DNA of 64,000 nucleotides from JAGQSZ01 sp049647585 (GTDB lineage Bacteria; Actinomycetota; Acidimicrobiia; Acidimicrobiales; Microtrichaceae), in NCBI GenBank assembly GCA_049647585.1, contig JBARXY010000008.1:1-64000 (forward strand), written 5' to 3'. The translations under genes were made by a program, and so were the position numbers. Numbering within the stretch: position 1 is the first letter of the stretch; every line of letters starts with the position of its first letter. Below, one piece after another: positions 25,325 to 34,137 of this stretch. Under the pieces are notes generated by a model. It ran no database searches. It had not been told where the DNA came from and saw only the letters and a list, made by a program, of their open reading frames with translations.

Positions 25325-26767
25325 TCAGAAATCGAGGGCCGAAAGTTCGGGATACCAGCCCCTGGACCGCTCGACCGCTGTGTTCCACCTGTCGCGTTCA
25401 CCGGCGGTTAAGGGGTCGACGATCTGAGCCGGATTCCAGCTGTCACCGATCTCGTCCCAGGACTTCCAGGTTCCGACGGCGAGTCCGGCCAGAAAGCCTG
25501 CGCCCAGGGCGGTTGCCTCGGTCACCGGCGAGACTTCGATGGTCCGTTGGGTGGCATCGGCCAGAGCCTGCACGAAGACGGAGTTTCGTGACATCCCGCC
25601 GTCGATCCGGATCGATCCGAGGGTCATGTCGCAGTCCTTCTCGGCCGCTTCGACCAGATCGGCGCCGCGGTTGGCGACCCCTTCGAGCACCGCCCTCACG
25701 ATGTGGGGCGCCTGGGTCCCGCGGGTGATTCCCAGGAGCGTCCCTCGTGCTCCGTAGTCCCAGTACGGCGTACCCAGGCCCAGGAGCGCCGGGACGTACA
25801 CGACGCCGTCTGTGGACTCAACGCTTGCGGCGATCGCCTCTGACGACTCCGCATCATGGATCAGTCCTAGGTCGTCGCGGAGCCATTCGACGTTGGTCCC
25901 GGCGGACAGCATGATTGCCTCGACACCCCAGGTGAGTTCGTCGCCGTCGCGCCAGCACACCAGAGGGAACGTTCCACCCGCGCCCCTGGTATCGAACCTG
26001 GGTCGCTCCCGGCCCGTGCAGACATCGAGCATCCCACCGGTCCCGAAGGTGATTTTGGCCATTCCGGGGCGTATACAGCCCTGTCCGATCAACGACGCCT
26101 GCTGGTCGCCGGCCAGGCCACAGATTGGCGGTGACCCCTCCAGGGCGGTGGCTTCGCCGACACTCCCGGTTGATGGGACTACGCGGGGAATCATCGACTC
26201 GGGAATGCGCAGACGCTCCATAACCTTGCGGTCGAGTCCCGCTCCGTCGCTGGCAAGCAGTCCCCAGACCCCTGCGTTGGAATGGTCCGAGACGTGGACT
26301 GCGCCGTCGGTCAGTTTCCAGATGAGCCACGAATCAGGGGTACCGAAACACAGGTCGCGCTGGCGCTCGGGGTCCACTGAATCGAGGATGTTCGCCAGCT
26401 TGGTCGCGGACTGGTTGGGGGCCAGGTGGAACCCCTCGGCATTGAGGGTCAAGCAATCGCCAAGGGTTCGTAGGTCCTGCCAGCCTTGGGCCGGTGCGAC
26501 CGGAACGCCGGTGGCGCGGTCCCAGACGATCGTGCTCGTGCGCTGGTTGCTGATTCCGACGGCGTCCACCGGGCCATTGGCTGCGAGAACTTCCCGGGCG
26601 CAGTCGAGTGCCTGTTGTGCATAGTGCTCCGCATCGAACTCGACGAGTCCAGCGACCGGAGTATCGGGAAGCGTGACGCGGCGGACCTCATGGGCAAGAG
26701 TTCCGTCGGCACGTAACACGGCTGCCCGGACGCCGCTGGTCCCTACATCTATGACGAGGATGCTCAT
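25325..26767 (-). CDS. FGGY-family carbohydrate kinase (glycerol kinase-like)
   Basis: The protein has 480 residues from the ATG at 26767, preceded by GGAG. N-terminal ATPase fold: VIDVGTSGVRAAVL at residues 5-18. Family motifs follow: NQRTSTIVWDRATG near 82, GLAGDQQASLIGQ near 225, TFGTGGMLDVCTG near 248, and GIRIDGGMSRN-like IRIDGGMSRN near 392. It phosphorylates a polyol, with glycerol the likely substrate because GlpD and an AGPS-like gene lie upstream in the same direction. It differs from the second FGGY kinase (43912-45447) in the central region. The two are not close copies. Confidence 0.8.
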   Translation of the reverse strand: MSILVIDVGTSGVRAAVLRADGTLAHEVRRVTLPDTPVAGLVEFDAEHYAQQALDCAREVLAANGPVDAVGISNQRTSTIVWDRATGVPVAPAQGWQDLRTLGDCLTLNAEGFHLAPNQSATKLANILDSVDPERQRDLCFGTPDSWLIWKLTDGAVHVSDHSNAGVWGLLASDGAGLDRKVMERLRIPESMIPRVVPSTGSVGEATALEGSPPICGLAGDQQASLIGQGCIRPGMAKITFGTGGMLDVCTGRERPRFDTRGAGGTFPLVCWRDGDELTWGVEAIMLSAGTNVEWLRDDLGLIHDAESSEAIAASVESTDGVVYVPALLGLGTPYWDYGARGTLLGITRGTQAPHIVRAVLEGVANRGADLVEAAEKDCDMTLGSIRIDGGMSRNSVFVQALADATQRTIEVSPVTEATALGAGFLAGLAVGTWKSWDEIGDSWNPAQIVDPLTAGERDRWNTAVERSRGWYPELSALDF

Positions 26768-26783
26768 TCTCTCTCCAGGTGTT

Positions 26784-27233
26784 TCATGGCTGGGGACCGT
26801 TCTGGCTGAGCCAACGCCGAGCGAACGCGCCGCCGAGCATTCCACAGGTTCCCATCAGCAGCGCCAGAAAGGGGTAGGCGACCCAACTTATGTGCTCGCC
26901 TTCGATGAGTCGCTTGATGACCCCGAAGGACTGGGTGAGCGCATAGGCAACCGCCGCCGCACCCGCTGCGTGGGCCAGCTTGGCTCGTGGTGCGAGTCGA
27001 ATTACCGCCCAACCCCCGGCTCCGCCTCCCAGCAGGATGAGCAGCCAGAAGATCATCGCCAGGGGAGAGCTGGCCTCGATCTCGCCGCTGTCTACCAGCA
27101 ACTGGTTGAGAATTCCCGCTGGGAGAGTGACCACGAGGGTCGTAACGACGCCTCTCCAGAAGGCCTGACCCGGTTCGAGTTCGGGAAGCATGTTGCCTGT
27201 GGGGCCGGGAGCCGACCCCCTGTTGGAACTCAA
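26784..27233 (-). CDS. Small four-helix membrane protein
   Basis: The protein has 149 residues with four hydrophobic segments (about 28-45, 58-76, 85-105, 118-140). A Gly-rich LLILLGGGAGGWAVI stretch forms the second. It starts with a 4-nt overlap with the stop of the flavoprotein gene (27230-27233) and is followed by the kinase gene after 16 nt, so it is part of the glycerol operon. It has no recognised family; a transport or scaffolding role is possible. Confidence 0.7.
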   Translation of the reverse strand: MSSNRGSAPGPTGNMLPELEPGQAFWRGVVTTLVVTLPAGILNQLLVDSGEIEASSPLAMIFWLLILLGGGAGGWAVIRLAPRAKLAHAAGAAAVAYALTQSFGVIKRLIEGEHISWVAYPFLALLMGTCGMLGGAFARRWLSQNGPQP

Positions 27234-28789
27234 CTCGGTCCGCCCGAAAGTTCAATTGCGAAAGGTGAGCTCATGCCCATCTTGCCTGGGTTGAGGATTC
27301 CATTCGGGTCGAGTGTCGACTTGATCGAATCCAGCACCCCCATACCGGCACCGAGTGCCTCTGCTACGAAGCGCGATCGGTTGAGTCCGACGCCGTGATG
27401 GTGCGAGAGCGAACCGCCGAGCTCGAGGACCTTGCGGGTGCCCACGTCCCAGATCCTGTTGTAGGTGGATTCTCGCTCGTCCTCGGGTACTTGGGCTGCG
27501 AAGGTGAAATAGACACAGGCGCCGTCCGAGTAGCTGTGGCTGCAGTGTGCTGAAGCGGCAAGCACGCCCGGGATCTGGCGGATGGCCCCGAGGGCCTCGT
27601 CGGTCACGGCCGCCACCTGCGCCCAGCTCGCGGAGACCTCCATCGTGTCGACGACGAACCCCTTGGAAATTAGTGATTCGAGGGCAGCGACGTTGTTGCG
27701 CTCTCTGAACCAGATCGCGACCAGGTCGTCGGATAGGACCTCGCCCCCGGCAGCAGCTGCCTCGGCAGCGACCACGTCCATCGATGCGTCGATGATGACC
27801 TGATCACCCTCGTCCATGACGATGGCCACGCAGGTCTGGTCGCCGGTTTGGTAGTGGCGATCGGACTCGATCGCGTCGTACAGGCGGAGCACCGCTGGTC
27901 TGGCCCCTCGGCGCATTACCTTTCTGCACCATTCCAGGCCGGTCTCGAAACTCGCAAAGGCGTACGCTGCGACCCGCCGCGACTGCGGAGCCGGGTGCAC
28001 CCGTAGGCGGGCACCTGTGATTACTCCGAGGGTTCCCTCGGAACCCACGAACAGCTGATTTAGGTCCGGACCAACAGCAGCTCGGGGATGGCCCCCGGTT
28101 TGCAGCGTCCGACCGTCGGCCAGCACCACATCGAGGCCGAGGACGATGTCCTCGATCTTGCCGTAGCGGGTCGAGAGCTGCCCGGCCCCTCGGCAGGCCA
28201 ACCAGCCGCCAACGGTCGACAGTGCCATCGACTGGGGCCAGTGGCCACCCGTCAGAGAATGGGTGTTGCGCAGTTCGTTCTCGTAGCGGTCCCCGAATGT
28301 CCCAGCCAGAACGTCTGCGACGAGGGACTTGTCGTCGACGTCGCGTATCCCGCTCAGACCGCACATGTCGAGCACCAGGCCGCCGTAGCGCGGCACCGAA
28401 GCTCCGGCGACCCCGGAACGACCGCCAGCTGCGGTGACCGGAATATGAGCGTCGTTACAGACGGCAAGGACATCGGCGACCTCGGCCGGAGTCCCGGGGC
28501 GTGCGACTGCTGCTCCCCGTTGTGGAATCTGACCCCGTGTGGCCCAGATCATCGCCAGAGGCCACCAGTCACGGCTCGCTTCGCCGGTCGTGCGCGGATC
28601 GTCGTCGACGATGGAACACACCGAGCGGAGCCTGTTCAGCGTTGATTCGTCGATCTGTGCGGGCGAGTCCCGGTAGTGCGACGTCGCGCCCGCGGGACCC
28701 CCTGACAATTCGATCGGGGCTACTGGAGCGCCGGTGCCGGTGACCGTGTCATCGATGCTGTGTCCCGATGCGTCGCTTGATTCGTCCAC
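27230..28789 (-). CDS. FAD-linked oxidase, alkyl-DHAP synthase-like
   Basis: The protein has 519 residues. The FAD-binding domain (PCMH type) spans about 90-275: RPGTPAEVADVLAVCNDA, TAAGGRSGVAGASVP, and the PQSMALSTVGGWLACRG and GTFGDRYE segments. The C-terminal half carries the SHHHGVGLNR motif, with the HHHG histidines of alkyldihydroxyacetonephosphate synthase (AGPS) type enzymes. In AGPS these help swap an acyl for an alkyl group on DHAP. A similar flavoprotein lies near glpD in mycobacteria (recalled, not checked). The neighbours suggest a substrate of the glycerol-phosphate pool. Confidence 0.8.
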   Translation of the reverse strand: MDESSDASGHSIDDTVTGTGAPVAPIELSGGPAGATSHYRDSPAQIDESTLNRLRSVCSIVDDDPRTTGEASRDWWPLAMIWATRGQIPQRGAAVARPGTPAEVADVLAVCNDAHIPVTAAGGRSGVAGASVPRYGGLVLDMCGLSGIRDVDDKSLVADVLAGTFGDRYENELRNTHSLTGGHWPQSMALSTVGGWLACRGAGQLSTRYGKIEDIVLGLDVVLADGRTLQTGGHPRAAVGPDLNQLFVGSEGTLGVITGARLRVHPAPQSRRVAAYAFASFETGLEWCRKVMRRGARPAVLRLYDAIESDRHYQTGDQTCVAIVMDEGDQVIIDASMDVVAAEAAAAGGEVLSDDLVAIWFRERNNVAALESLISKGFVVDTMEVSASWAQVAAVTDEALGAIRQIPGVLAASAHCSHSYSDGACVYFTFAAQVPEDERESTYNRIWDVGTRKVLELGGSLSHHHGVGLNRSRFVAEALGAGMGVLDSIKSTLDPNGILNPGKMGMSSPFAIELSGGPS

Positions 28790-28817
28790 TTTTAGTCCCC
28801 CTGGATCCCGCCGGTGC

Positions 28818-30536
28818 TCAGGATTCGATCAGCTCAGCGAGGTGCGTCACTGGAAGTTCGGCCGAAATTCGTTCGTGTTCGACCGACTTGCGGTACTCGG
28901 CGACGCTTGCCCGACGCTGTTCTTCGGTCCAGCCGAGCTCTTCACCGATTATCTCGGCAACCGAGTCGGCCACAGCTGCTGAATCGTCACGGCCAAAGAT
29001 CCGGGCCCTGGTTCGACGAGCCAGCACGTCGTCGACGGAGCCGGCCATTTCATGGCGGACCGCAAAGACTGCCTCGGCCTTCACATAGGGAAGGTCGGCC
29101 ACCAGCGGCTCTGCGAGTGATGGATCCTTCTGGATCGCCGCCATTACGACACGGGCCTCGCCGCCGTAGCGGTTGCCCAGATGTTCCATCAGTTCAGTCG
29201 ATACGGCCGGGTAGACGCTACGAGCGGTCCCGAGGGTGTCATACCCGGCGGCACCTCTGAGGCGCAGGTTCTTGGTGACGCTGCGGCCGACCTCCGGAGA
29301 GTCGTGATGGGGAAGGACGGTCTTGACGATTTCGTCGACGGTGTCGGCAGCCATCTCGCGGTAGGTGGTGAGCTTTCCGCCGGTGATCGTGACCAGACCC
29401 GAGCGGGACCGCGAAACCTTGTGCCGACGGGAAAGATCTGCAGTTCGGCCGGTGGACGCAGCCTTGACCAGGGGACGGAGCCCCGCCCAGCTGCCGACGA
29501 TGTCGGAGGTGAGAATCTGGTTGGTACAAGACCCGTTGATCGCCTTCAACAGATAGGCGATGTCCTCGGGAGTGCACTGCGGATCATCGAGTGGACCGGT
29601 GTAGTCGGTATCCGTTGTACCGATGTAGGTGAGTTCCCCCTGGGGAACCACGAAGACGGACCGCTTGTCCTTGGGTACGGGGATTACCGCTGCGATCTCG
29701 TTGCGGACGAGTGTCCACGGCACCGAGATGTGGATGCCTTTCGCCGGGCGGATGGAATCGGGATGGGTGCCTTCGTCCTGGGCGCGGACGTCGTCGGACC
29801 AGACTCCAGCCGCATTCACCACGGATCGTGTCCGGATGAGGAAGCTCTCGCCGTCGGCCTCAACCTCTACAGCGTTGATCCGCCCACCGGCGTCCTTCTT
29901 GAGTCCCTTCGCCGCAACCCGGTTGGCCACCACTGCACCGTGGTCGAGCGATGCGGTGCGGAGCAGGGTCACGACCAGACGTGCATCATCTGCGGCGGCG
30001 TCGAAATACAAATAGGACGAGACCAGTCGCGACTCGGGCAGGGTCGGCATGTATTTGAGGGTCTCTGCTTTGTCCAGACGCTTGTGGCGCTTCCCGATGC
30101 GCAGCCCGCCGGTGAGGTCGTATCCCCACATCGCTGCGCCGAGAAGTCGGGCGATCTTGGAAGGGATGATCCCGTCCTTGCCGAACATGGGGATCAGGAA
30201 AGGAAGGACCTTGACCAGGTGTGGAGCGTTCTTCAGGAGCCTCTGGCGTTCGGCCAACGCCTCGTAGACCAGCCCGACTTCGCCCTGTTGGAGGTAACGC
30301 AGCCCGCCGTGGACGAGTTTGGACGACTTTGACGATGTGCCGGAGGCAAAGTCGTCACGTTCGATGAGTGCTGCTCGAAGACCTCGCGATGCGGCGTCGA
30401 GTACGACACCGGCACCGGTGACTCCACCACCGATCACCACCAAGTCAAATTCTTCTTCACGCAATGCTTCGAGAGATCTTGAGCGGACGAATGGTCTTGG
30501 AGTCACGTTCAGGAGTGTAGAACGAGGGGCAGACAC
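28818..30536 (-). CDS. glpD: Aerobic glycerol-3-phosphate dehydrogenase
   Basis: The enzyme oxidises glycerol-3-phosphate to DHAP at the membrane using FAD. It has 572 residues. The FAD-binding start is VVIGGGVTGAGVVLDAASRG near 34, followed by ERDDFASGTSSKSSKLVHGG near 59 and YFDAAADDARLV near 175. The C-terminal domain has TGGKLTTYREMA near 390 and REMAADTVDEI. GTG at 30536 is used; GTG at 30506 is a possible later start. The flavoprotein gene starts 28 nt downstream, so it heads the glycerol operon. It is divergent from whiB, with a 42-nt intergenic gap. Confidence 0.92.
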   Translation of the reverse strand: MSAPRSTLLNVTPRPFVRSRSLEALREEEFDLVVIGGGVTGAGVVLDAASRGLRAALIERDDFASGTSSKSSKLVHGGLRYLQQGEVGLVYEALAERQRLLKNAPHLVKVLPFLIPMFGKDGIIPSKIARLLGAAMWGYDLTGGLRIGKRHKRLDKAETLKYMPTLPESRLVSSYLYFDAAADDARLVVTLLRTASLDHGAVVANRVAAKGLKKDAGGRINAVEVEADGESFLIRTRSVVNAAGVWSDDVRAQDEGTHPDSIRPAKGIHISVPWTLVRNEIAAVIPVPKDKRSVFVVPQGELTYIGTTDTDYTGPLDDPQCTPEDIAYLLKAINGSCTNQILTSDIVGSWAGLRPLVKAASTGRTADLSRRHKVSRSRSGLVTITGGKLTTYREMAADTVDEIVKTVLPHHDSPEVGRSVTKNLRLRGAAGYDTLGTARSVYPAVSTELMEHLGNRYGGEARVVMAAIQKDPSLAEPLVADLPYVKAEAVFAVRHEMAGSVDDVLARRTRARIFGRDDSAAVADSVAEIIGEELGWTEEQRRASVAEYRKSVEHERISAELPVTHLAELIES

Positions 30537-30578
30537 TCACTTGGACACGGGCGGGCTGCACGGGCAGAATCACGCCAC

Positions 30579-30857
30579 ATGGACCGCGCGTGGGTACACA
30601 GGTCGGCCTGCAAGGGTCTGGATCCAATCATCTTCTATCCCGCAAGTGATGAGGAGGCCGTCGAGGCCAAAGAGGTCTGTGCCCGCTGTCCGGTGCAAGA
30701 CGAGTGTCTGGAGCATGCGATCTCCAATCGGGAACACAACGGCGTTTGGGGCGGAGCCACCGAACGGGAGCGTCAGCGGATCATCCGCAGGCGGCGTCGG
30801 ATGCGTGCCATGGGATCCAAGGAAGACACAGTCTCCGGAAGCGCGGCAGCTCGTTGA
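30579..30857 (+). CDS. WhiB-family iron-sulfur regulator
   Basis: The protein has 92 residues. Four cysteines occur at positions 11, 34, 37 and 43 (C-x22-C-x2-C-x5-C), the WhiB pattern that binds a [4Fe-4S] cluster. GVWGGATERER near 55 is the G(V/I)WGG turn, followed by a basic RRRRRM tail. WhiB proteins are restricted to actinobacteria and their phages and act with the primary sigma factor. The stop overlaps the trpD start by one base (TGATG). Which WhiB class this is cannot be settled. Confidence 0.93.
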   Translation: MDRAWVHRSACKGLDPIIFYPASDEEAVEAKEVCARCPVQDECLEHAISNREHNGVWGGATERERQRIIRRRRRMRAMGSKEDTVSGSAAAR

Positions 30858-31930
30858 TGGACGCCTTTGCCAGGGCAGGCGGCTGGTCCGGGGTTCTGTC
30901 GTCGCTGATCGCCGGCGAGGACCTACCTCCTGACTTGGCGGCATCGACGATGGGTCAGATCCTTCGGGGTGACTCCACGAACTCCCAGATTGCGGGGTTC
31001 TTGGTCGCACTGAAGGCCAAGGGTGAGAACATCGACGAAGTGGCCGGGTTCGTCGACTCGATGATCGATGCGGCGTCCCCGCTGGTTCTCGACGAGCCCG
31101 AGTCGGTGATCGACATTGTCGGTACCGGCGGTTCCGCGGCGCTCGCTGGTCGAGCGTTCAATGTATCGACGATGGCATCGATCGTCGCTGCCGGCGCGGG
31201 GGCCCGGGTCTGCAAACACGGCAACCGCAAGGCCTCATCGACCTCAGGGTCGACGGACCTGCTGGAAGCCCTCGGTGTCGCGATCGAACTCGACGGTCCC
31301 GGCGTGGCTGCTTGCGTTCGTGAAGCCGGCGTCGGATTCGCGTTCGCACGGATCTTCCACCCGTCGATGCGATTTGCCGCACCGGTTCGCAGCGAATTGG
31401 GCTTCCCGACGATTTTCAACGTTCTGGGCCCCCTTTCGCATCCCGGGCGGGTCGGACGTCAACTACTCGGAGTCGCCGACCGCGCGGCGATGGATCTGGT
31501 TGCGGGTGTGCTCCAGAAGCGGGGAATGGCTCACGCTTGGATCGTCAACGGCGAAGGTGCTCTCGATGAGCTGACCACCACCGGTACGAGCAGCGTGATC
31601 GAGGTCCGCGACGGTCAACTGCGTCACTTCGAGCTTTCTGCGACCGATCTGGGCCTGGCGCCGGCGACGCTGGAGGATATCGGCGTCGGTGGACCCTCGG
31701 AGAACGCCCGTGTCGCGGAGTCGGTCGTCGCGGGTGACCCAGGACCGCTTCGGGACATGGTGGTGCTGAACGCCGGGGCCGCGTTGTTCATCTCGGGGAT
31801 CGCCCCAGACATCGAATCCGGCGTGCGAGCCGCGGAAGCGGCTATCGACAACGGAAACGCAGCCCGCGCGCTCGGTCGGCTGATTGCGGCCAGCCGGGCC
31901 GCTGCGGGTGCCGCCGAGACCGACGGGTAA
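30857..31930 (+). CDS. trpD: Anthranilate phosphoribosyltransferase
   Basis: The enzyme joins anthranilate to PRPP in tryptophan synthesis. It has 357 residues. The PRPP-binding GTGGSA (near 84) and KHGNRKASSTSGSTDLLEALG segment (near 114) are present, and the later FARIFHPSMR and VLGPLSHPG motifs match the family. The start is the ATG at 30857, one base into the whiB stop. The open frame extends further upstream in frame inside whiB, but family length fits 30857. Its pairing with whiB rather than other trp genes is unusual. Confidence 0.9.
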   Translation: MDAFARAGGWSGVLSSLIAGEDLPPDLAASTMGQILRGDSTNSQIAGFLVALKAKGENIDEVAGFVDSMIDAASPLVLDEPESVIDIVGTGGSAALAGRAFNVSTMASIVAAGAGARVCKHGNRKASSTSGSTDLLEALGVAIELDGPGVAACVREAGVGFAFARIFHPSMRFAAPVRSELGFPTIFNVLGPLSHPGRVGRQLLGVADRAAMDLVAGVLQKRGMAHAWIVNGEGALDELTTTGTSSVIEVRDGQLRHFELSATDLGLAPATLEDIGVGGPSENARVAESVVAGDPGPLRDMVVLNAGAALFISGIAPDIESGVRAAEAAIDNGNAARALGRLIAASRAAAGAAETDG

Positions 31931-31939
31931 CATTCCGCC

Positions 31940-32212
31940 ATGGCCACATCGACTCACACGCGCTACCGCTGTAGCGCCTGTGGAAATCTCACCCGTTTCG
32001 AGGTCACTTCCACCCGTAGAACCAAGGCGTTCTACCACTACACGGTGGGAGGGGACCTCTCGATCGAGGACACCGACGTGCTTTCCGATGACGTCGAAGA
32101 GGTTCTCTGTCGCTGGTGCGGAACTGGTGGATCAGTCGTCGTTGTGGACGATGATCCGGACGCCGGGCCAGATGGTGGCCACGACGCTGGTAGCGAACCT
32201 GGAGCGAATTAA
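31940..32212 (+). CDS. Small zinc-ribbon protein
   Basis: The protein has 90 residues. CSAC near 11 and CRWC near 57 form the two halves of a zinc ribbon. Between them is a TRRTKAFYHYTVGGDLSIED segment, which looks like a conserved core of a small actinobacterial family. The tail is Asp/Gly-rich. It starts 9 nt after trpD. The stop TAA (32210-32212) is in the same frame as the NYN protein that follows directly, so the two could have been one protein. Confidence 0.75.
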   Translation: MATSTHTRYRCSACGNLTRFEVTSTRRTKAFYHYTVGGDLSIEDTDVLSDDVEEVLCRWCGTGGSVVVVDDDPDAGPDGGHDAGSEPGAN

Positions 32213-33727
32213 ATCGACGATGACTCGGCCCTGCTGAACGGAGCAGTTGAGCTCGCCATAGCCCGGGCGCGTCGTGACTCGACAACACCGGGGGCGCTAC
32301 CCGTACCGAAGCCCCTTCGTCCCCTGATCCGGTTCAAGAAGCTGCCGAGCAAGGCCCTGCGCACGGTGCGCGAAGTGCTCGACCAGGACGTCGACTTCCG
32401 TGAGCGGGTTGCGGCCGGGGTGAACGAAGGTGATCTCGATCGCGCTTCGTGGTTGTTCCTGACTAGGCCCGAAGGTTGGCTTGAAGAGTACGAACTGCTC
32501 GTGGCAGCCCTCGAGGAACAGAAGATCGAGCAGGAATCGAGGTCGGCCGAACGTCGACTTGAACAGCTTGAAGCCACGTACGGACGCACAAAGCAAGAGC
32601 TGGTCGATTCCCGCAGACACGTCAAGTCTCTGGAGAGCAAGTTGGACCACGACAGGGTGGAGATCGCTCGTCTGGTGGGTCTGAGCGACTCGTTGACCGC
32701 TCGGGTTGTCGAACTCGAAGCCGAACGCGGCTCGGTCATCCGGAATTTGAAGACTGCTGAACAGCTGTCGGTCGAGCGGCTGGCCAGGGTCCGGGCTCTC
32801 GAAGCCGAACTTGAGAAGTATGCGGACAAGGTCGAGGCCGTCTCCAAAGATGTACGTGCATCGGTGACAGAGTCCGGTCCCACGACTGAGTCCGGTTCCG
32901 CGACCGGGTCCGGTTCGATGACCGGCCCTGAGTCCACGACCGGGTCCGGTTACAACCGGGGAGGTCCCACAAGGCCCGGGCCCACAGGTGACGGGCTCGG
33001 AGAATCTCGATCAGGAGCGACATCCTCTGGACCGGTCGACGTCGATCCTGTCACAGCATCTTCGTCGATCGCCGAGGCCATCCGTGCGTTGGCCGACATC
33101 GCATCGGCACTGGACAAGGCGGCACTCGCTCTGGGCGCCACCTCCGACAACACCCAGGTCTCGACCCCGGCACAGAGTCCGACCCGTGCCTCAGCACGGG
33201 TTTCGGACATTGATGCCCAGGATCCAAATGGTCCATCGTTGGTCACTTCGGGTTCACGTCCGGCGCGACGGTCACCCCTTCGTCTACTCCGTGGCGCTCT
33301 AGAAGGATCCCGGGCCGGCATAGAGCAGATCCTCACCACGCCCGGAGTTGTGGTCTACGTCGACGGTTACAACGTTTCGATGGAGGCATGGCCTTCGCTC
33401 AACGGGGCTGCCCAGCGACAGTCGTTGATCGACATGCTCGGTTCGATCGCGGCGCGCACCCGGGCCGAGATCCATGCGGTCTTCGACGGGGACAACGACG
33501 GGCGTAGGCCCAGCGTTTCGAGTCCTTTGCCCGTGAGAGTTCACTTCAGTCATGCCGACATAGAGGCTGACGACCAGATCCTGGGCTACGTCGCGGATCT
33601 GGCGCCGAACCGCCCGGTGCTCGTCATCAGTTCGGACAATCGGGTCCGCACGGGGGCAATGCGCCTGGGCGCCAACACGATCACGTCCTCGGATCTATTG
33701 GCATTCGCACGCGGAACTGCGAGCTGA
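32213..33727 (+). CDS. NYN-domain RNase-like protein with coiled coil
   Basis: The frame opens directly after the zinc-ribbon stop and runs 504 codons. The N-terminal 80 residues match the conserved start of actinobacterial NYN proteins (LPVPKPLRPLIRFKKLPSKAL). They contain no ATG, GTG or TTG before 32366, so the start codon must be non-canonical (ATC 32213, or CTG 32231/32234) or the TAA is bypassed. A GGAG at 32201-32204 lies 8 nt before ATC 32213. A long coiled coil (about 100-215) and a Ser/Thr/Gly linker follow. The C-terminal NYN (PIN-like nuclease) domain has VVYVDGYNVSM near 380, HAVFDGDND near 420, and DDQILGYVADL near 455. Confidence 0.75.
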   Translation: MDDDSALLNGAVELAIARARRDSTTPGALPVPKPLRPLIRFKKLPSKALRTVREVLDQDVDFRERVAAGVNEGDLDRASWLFLTRPEGWLEEYELLVAALEEQKIEQESRSAERRLEQLEATYGRTKQELVDSRRHVKSLESKLDHDRVEIARLVGLSDSLTARVVELEAERGSVIRNLKTAEQLSVERLARVRALEAELEKYADKVEAVSKDVRASVTESGPTTESGSATGSGSMTGPESTTGSGYNRGGPTRPGPTGDGLGESRSGATSSGPVDVDPVTASSSIAEAIRALADIASALDKAALALGATSDNTQVSTPAQSPTRASARVSDIDAQDPNGPSLVTSGSRPARRSPLRLLRGALEGSRAGIEQILTTPGVVVYVDGYNVSMEAWPSLNGAAQRQSLIDMLGSIAARTRAEIHAVFDGDNDGRRPSVSSPLPVRVHFSHADIEADDQILGYVADLAPNRPVLVISSDNRVRTGAMRLGANTITSSDLLAFARGTAS

Positions 33728-33729
33728 GC

Positions 33730-34137
33730 ATGTTGTTGCACATCGTCGCCGAGGCTGAATGGGCCAGGGTCAGTCGGTCGGGCGAAGCGTATTTCGCCGC
33801 TGGTCAGGACGTCGTCGGGTTCATGCATCTGTCAACCCCCGAGCAGGTCCTGATACCAGCGAACCTGTTCTACAAGGGCCAAGAGAACCTGGTGCTGGTG
33901 GCCATCGACGAAGACGCGCTCGGACCCGAACTCAAGTGGGAGCAAGGGGTTCCGCCGTCGGGTGACATGCTGTTCCCGCACCTCTACGGCCCCCTCGAGC
34001 CGACCGCCGTCATCGGAGCGGTCCCGTTCCCGTGTGCTAGCGACGGATCATTCAGCTTGCCCGACCTTTCAGACGTGTCCGACCCGCGGGGACCGGAACT
34101 CGACCCAGATCGCGACCCAGATCACGACCATGGCTGA
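33730..34137 (+). CDS. DUF952 family protein
   Basis: The protein has 135 residues. It opens MLLHIVAEAEW and has FMHLSTPEQVLIPANLFY and WEQGVPPSGDMLFPHLYGPL, the DUF952 hallmarks. This family is small, cytosolic and of uncertain function. Its fold is related to that of some glutathione-transferase-like proteins. ATG at 33730 is 2 nt after the NYN stop. The end overlaps the MFS transporter start by 8 nt. The extended Asp/Arg-rich tail (DPDRDPDHDHG) is low complexity. Confidence 0.85.
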   Translation: MLLHIVAEAEWARVSRSGEAYFAAGQDVVGFMHLSTPEQVLIPANLFYKGQENLVLVAIDEDALGPELKWEQGVPPSGDMLFPHLYGPLEPTAVIGAVPFPCASDGSFSLPDLSDVSDPRGPELDPDRDPDHDHG

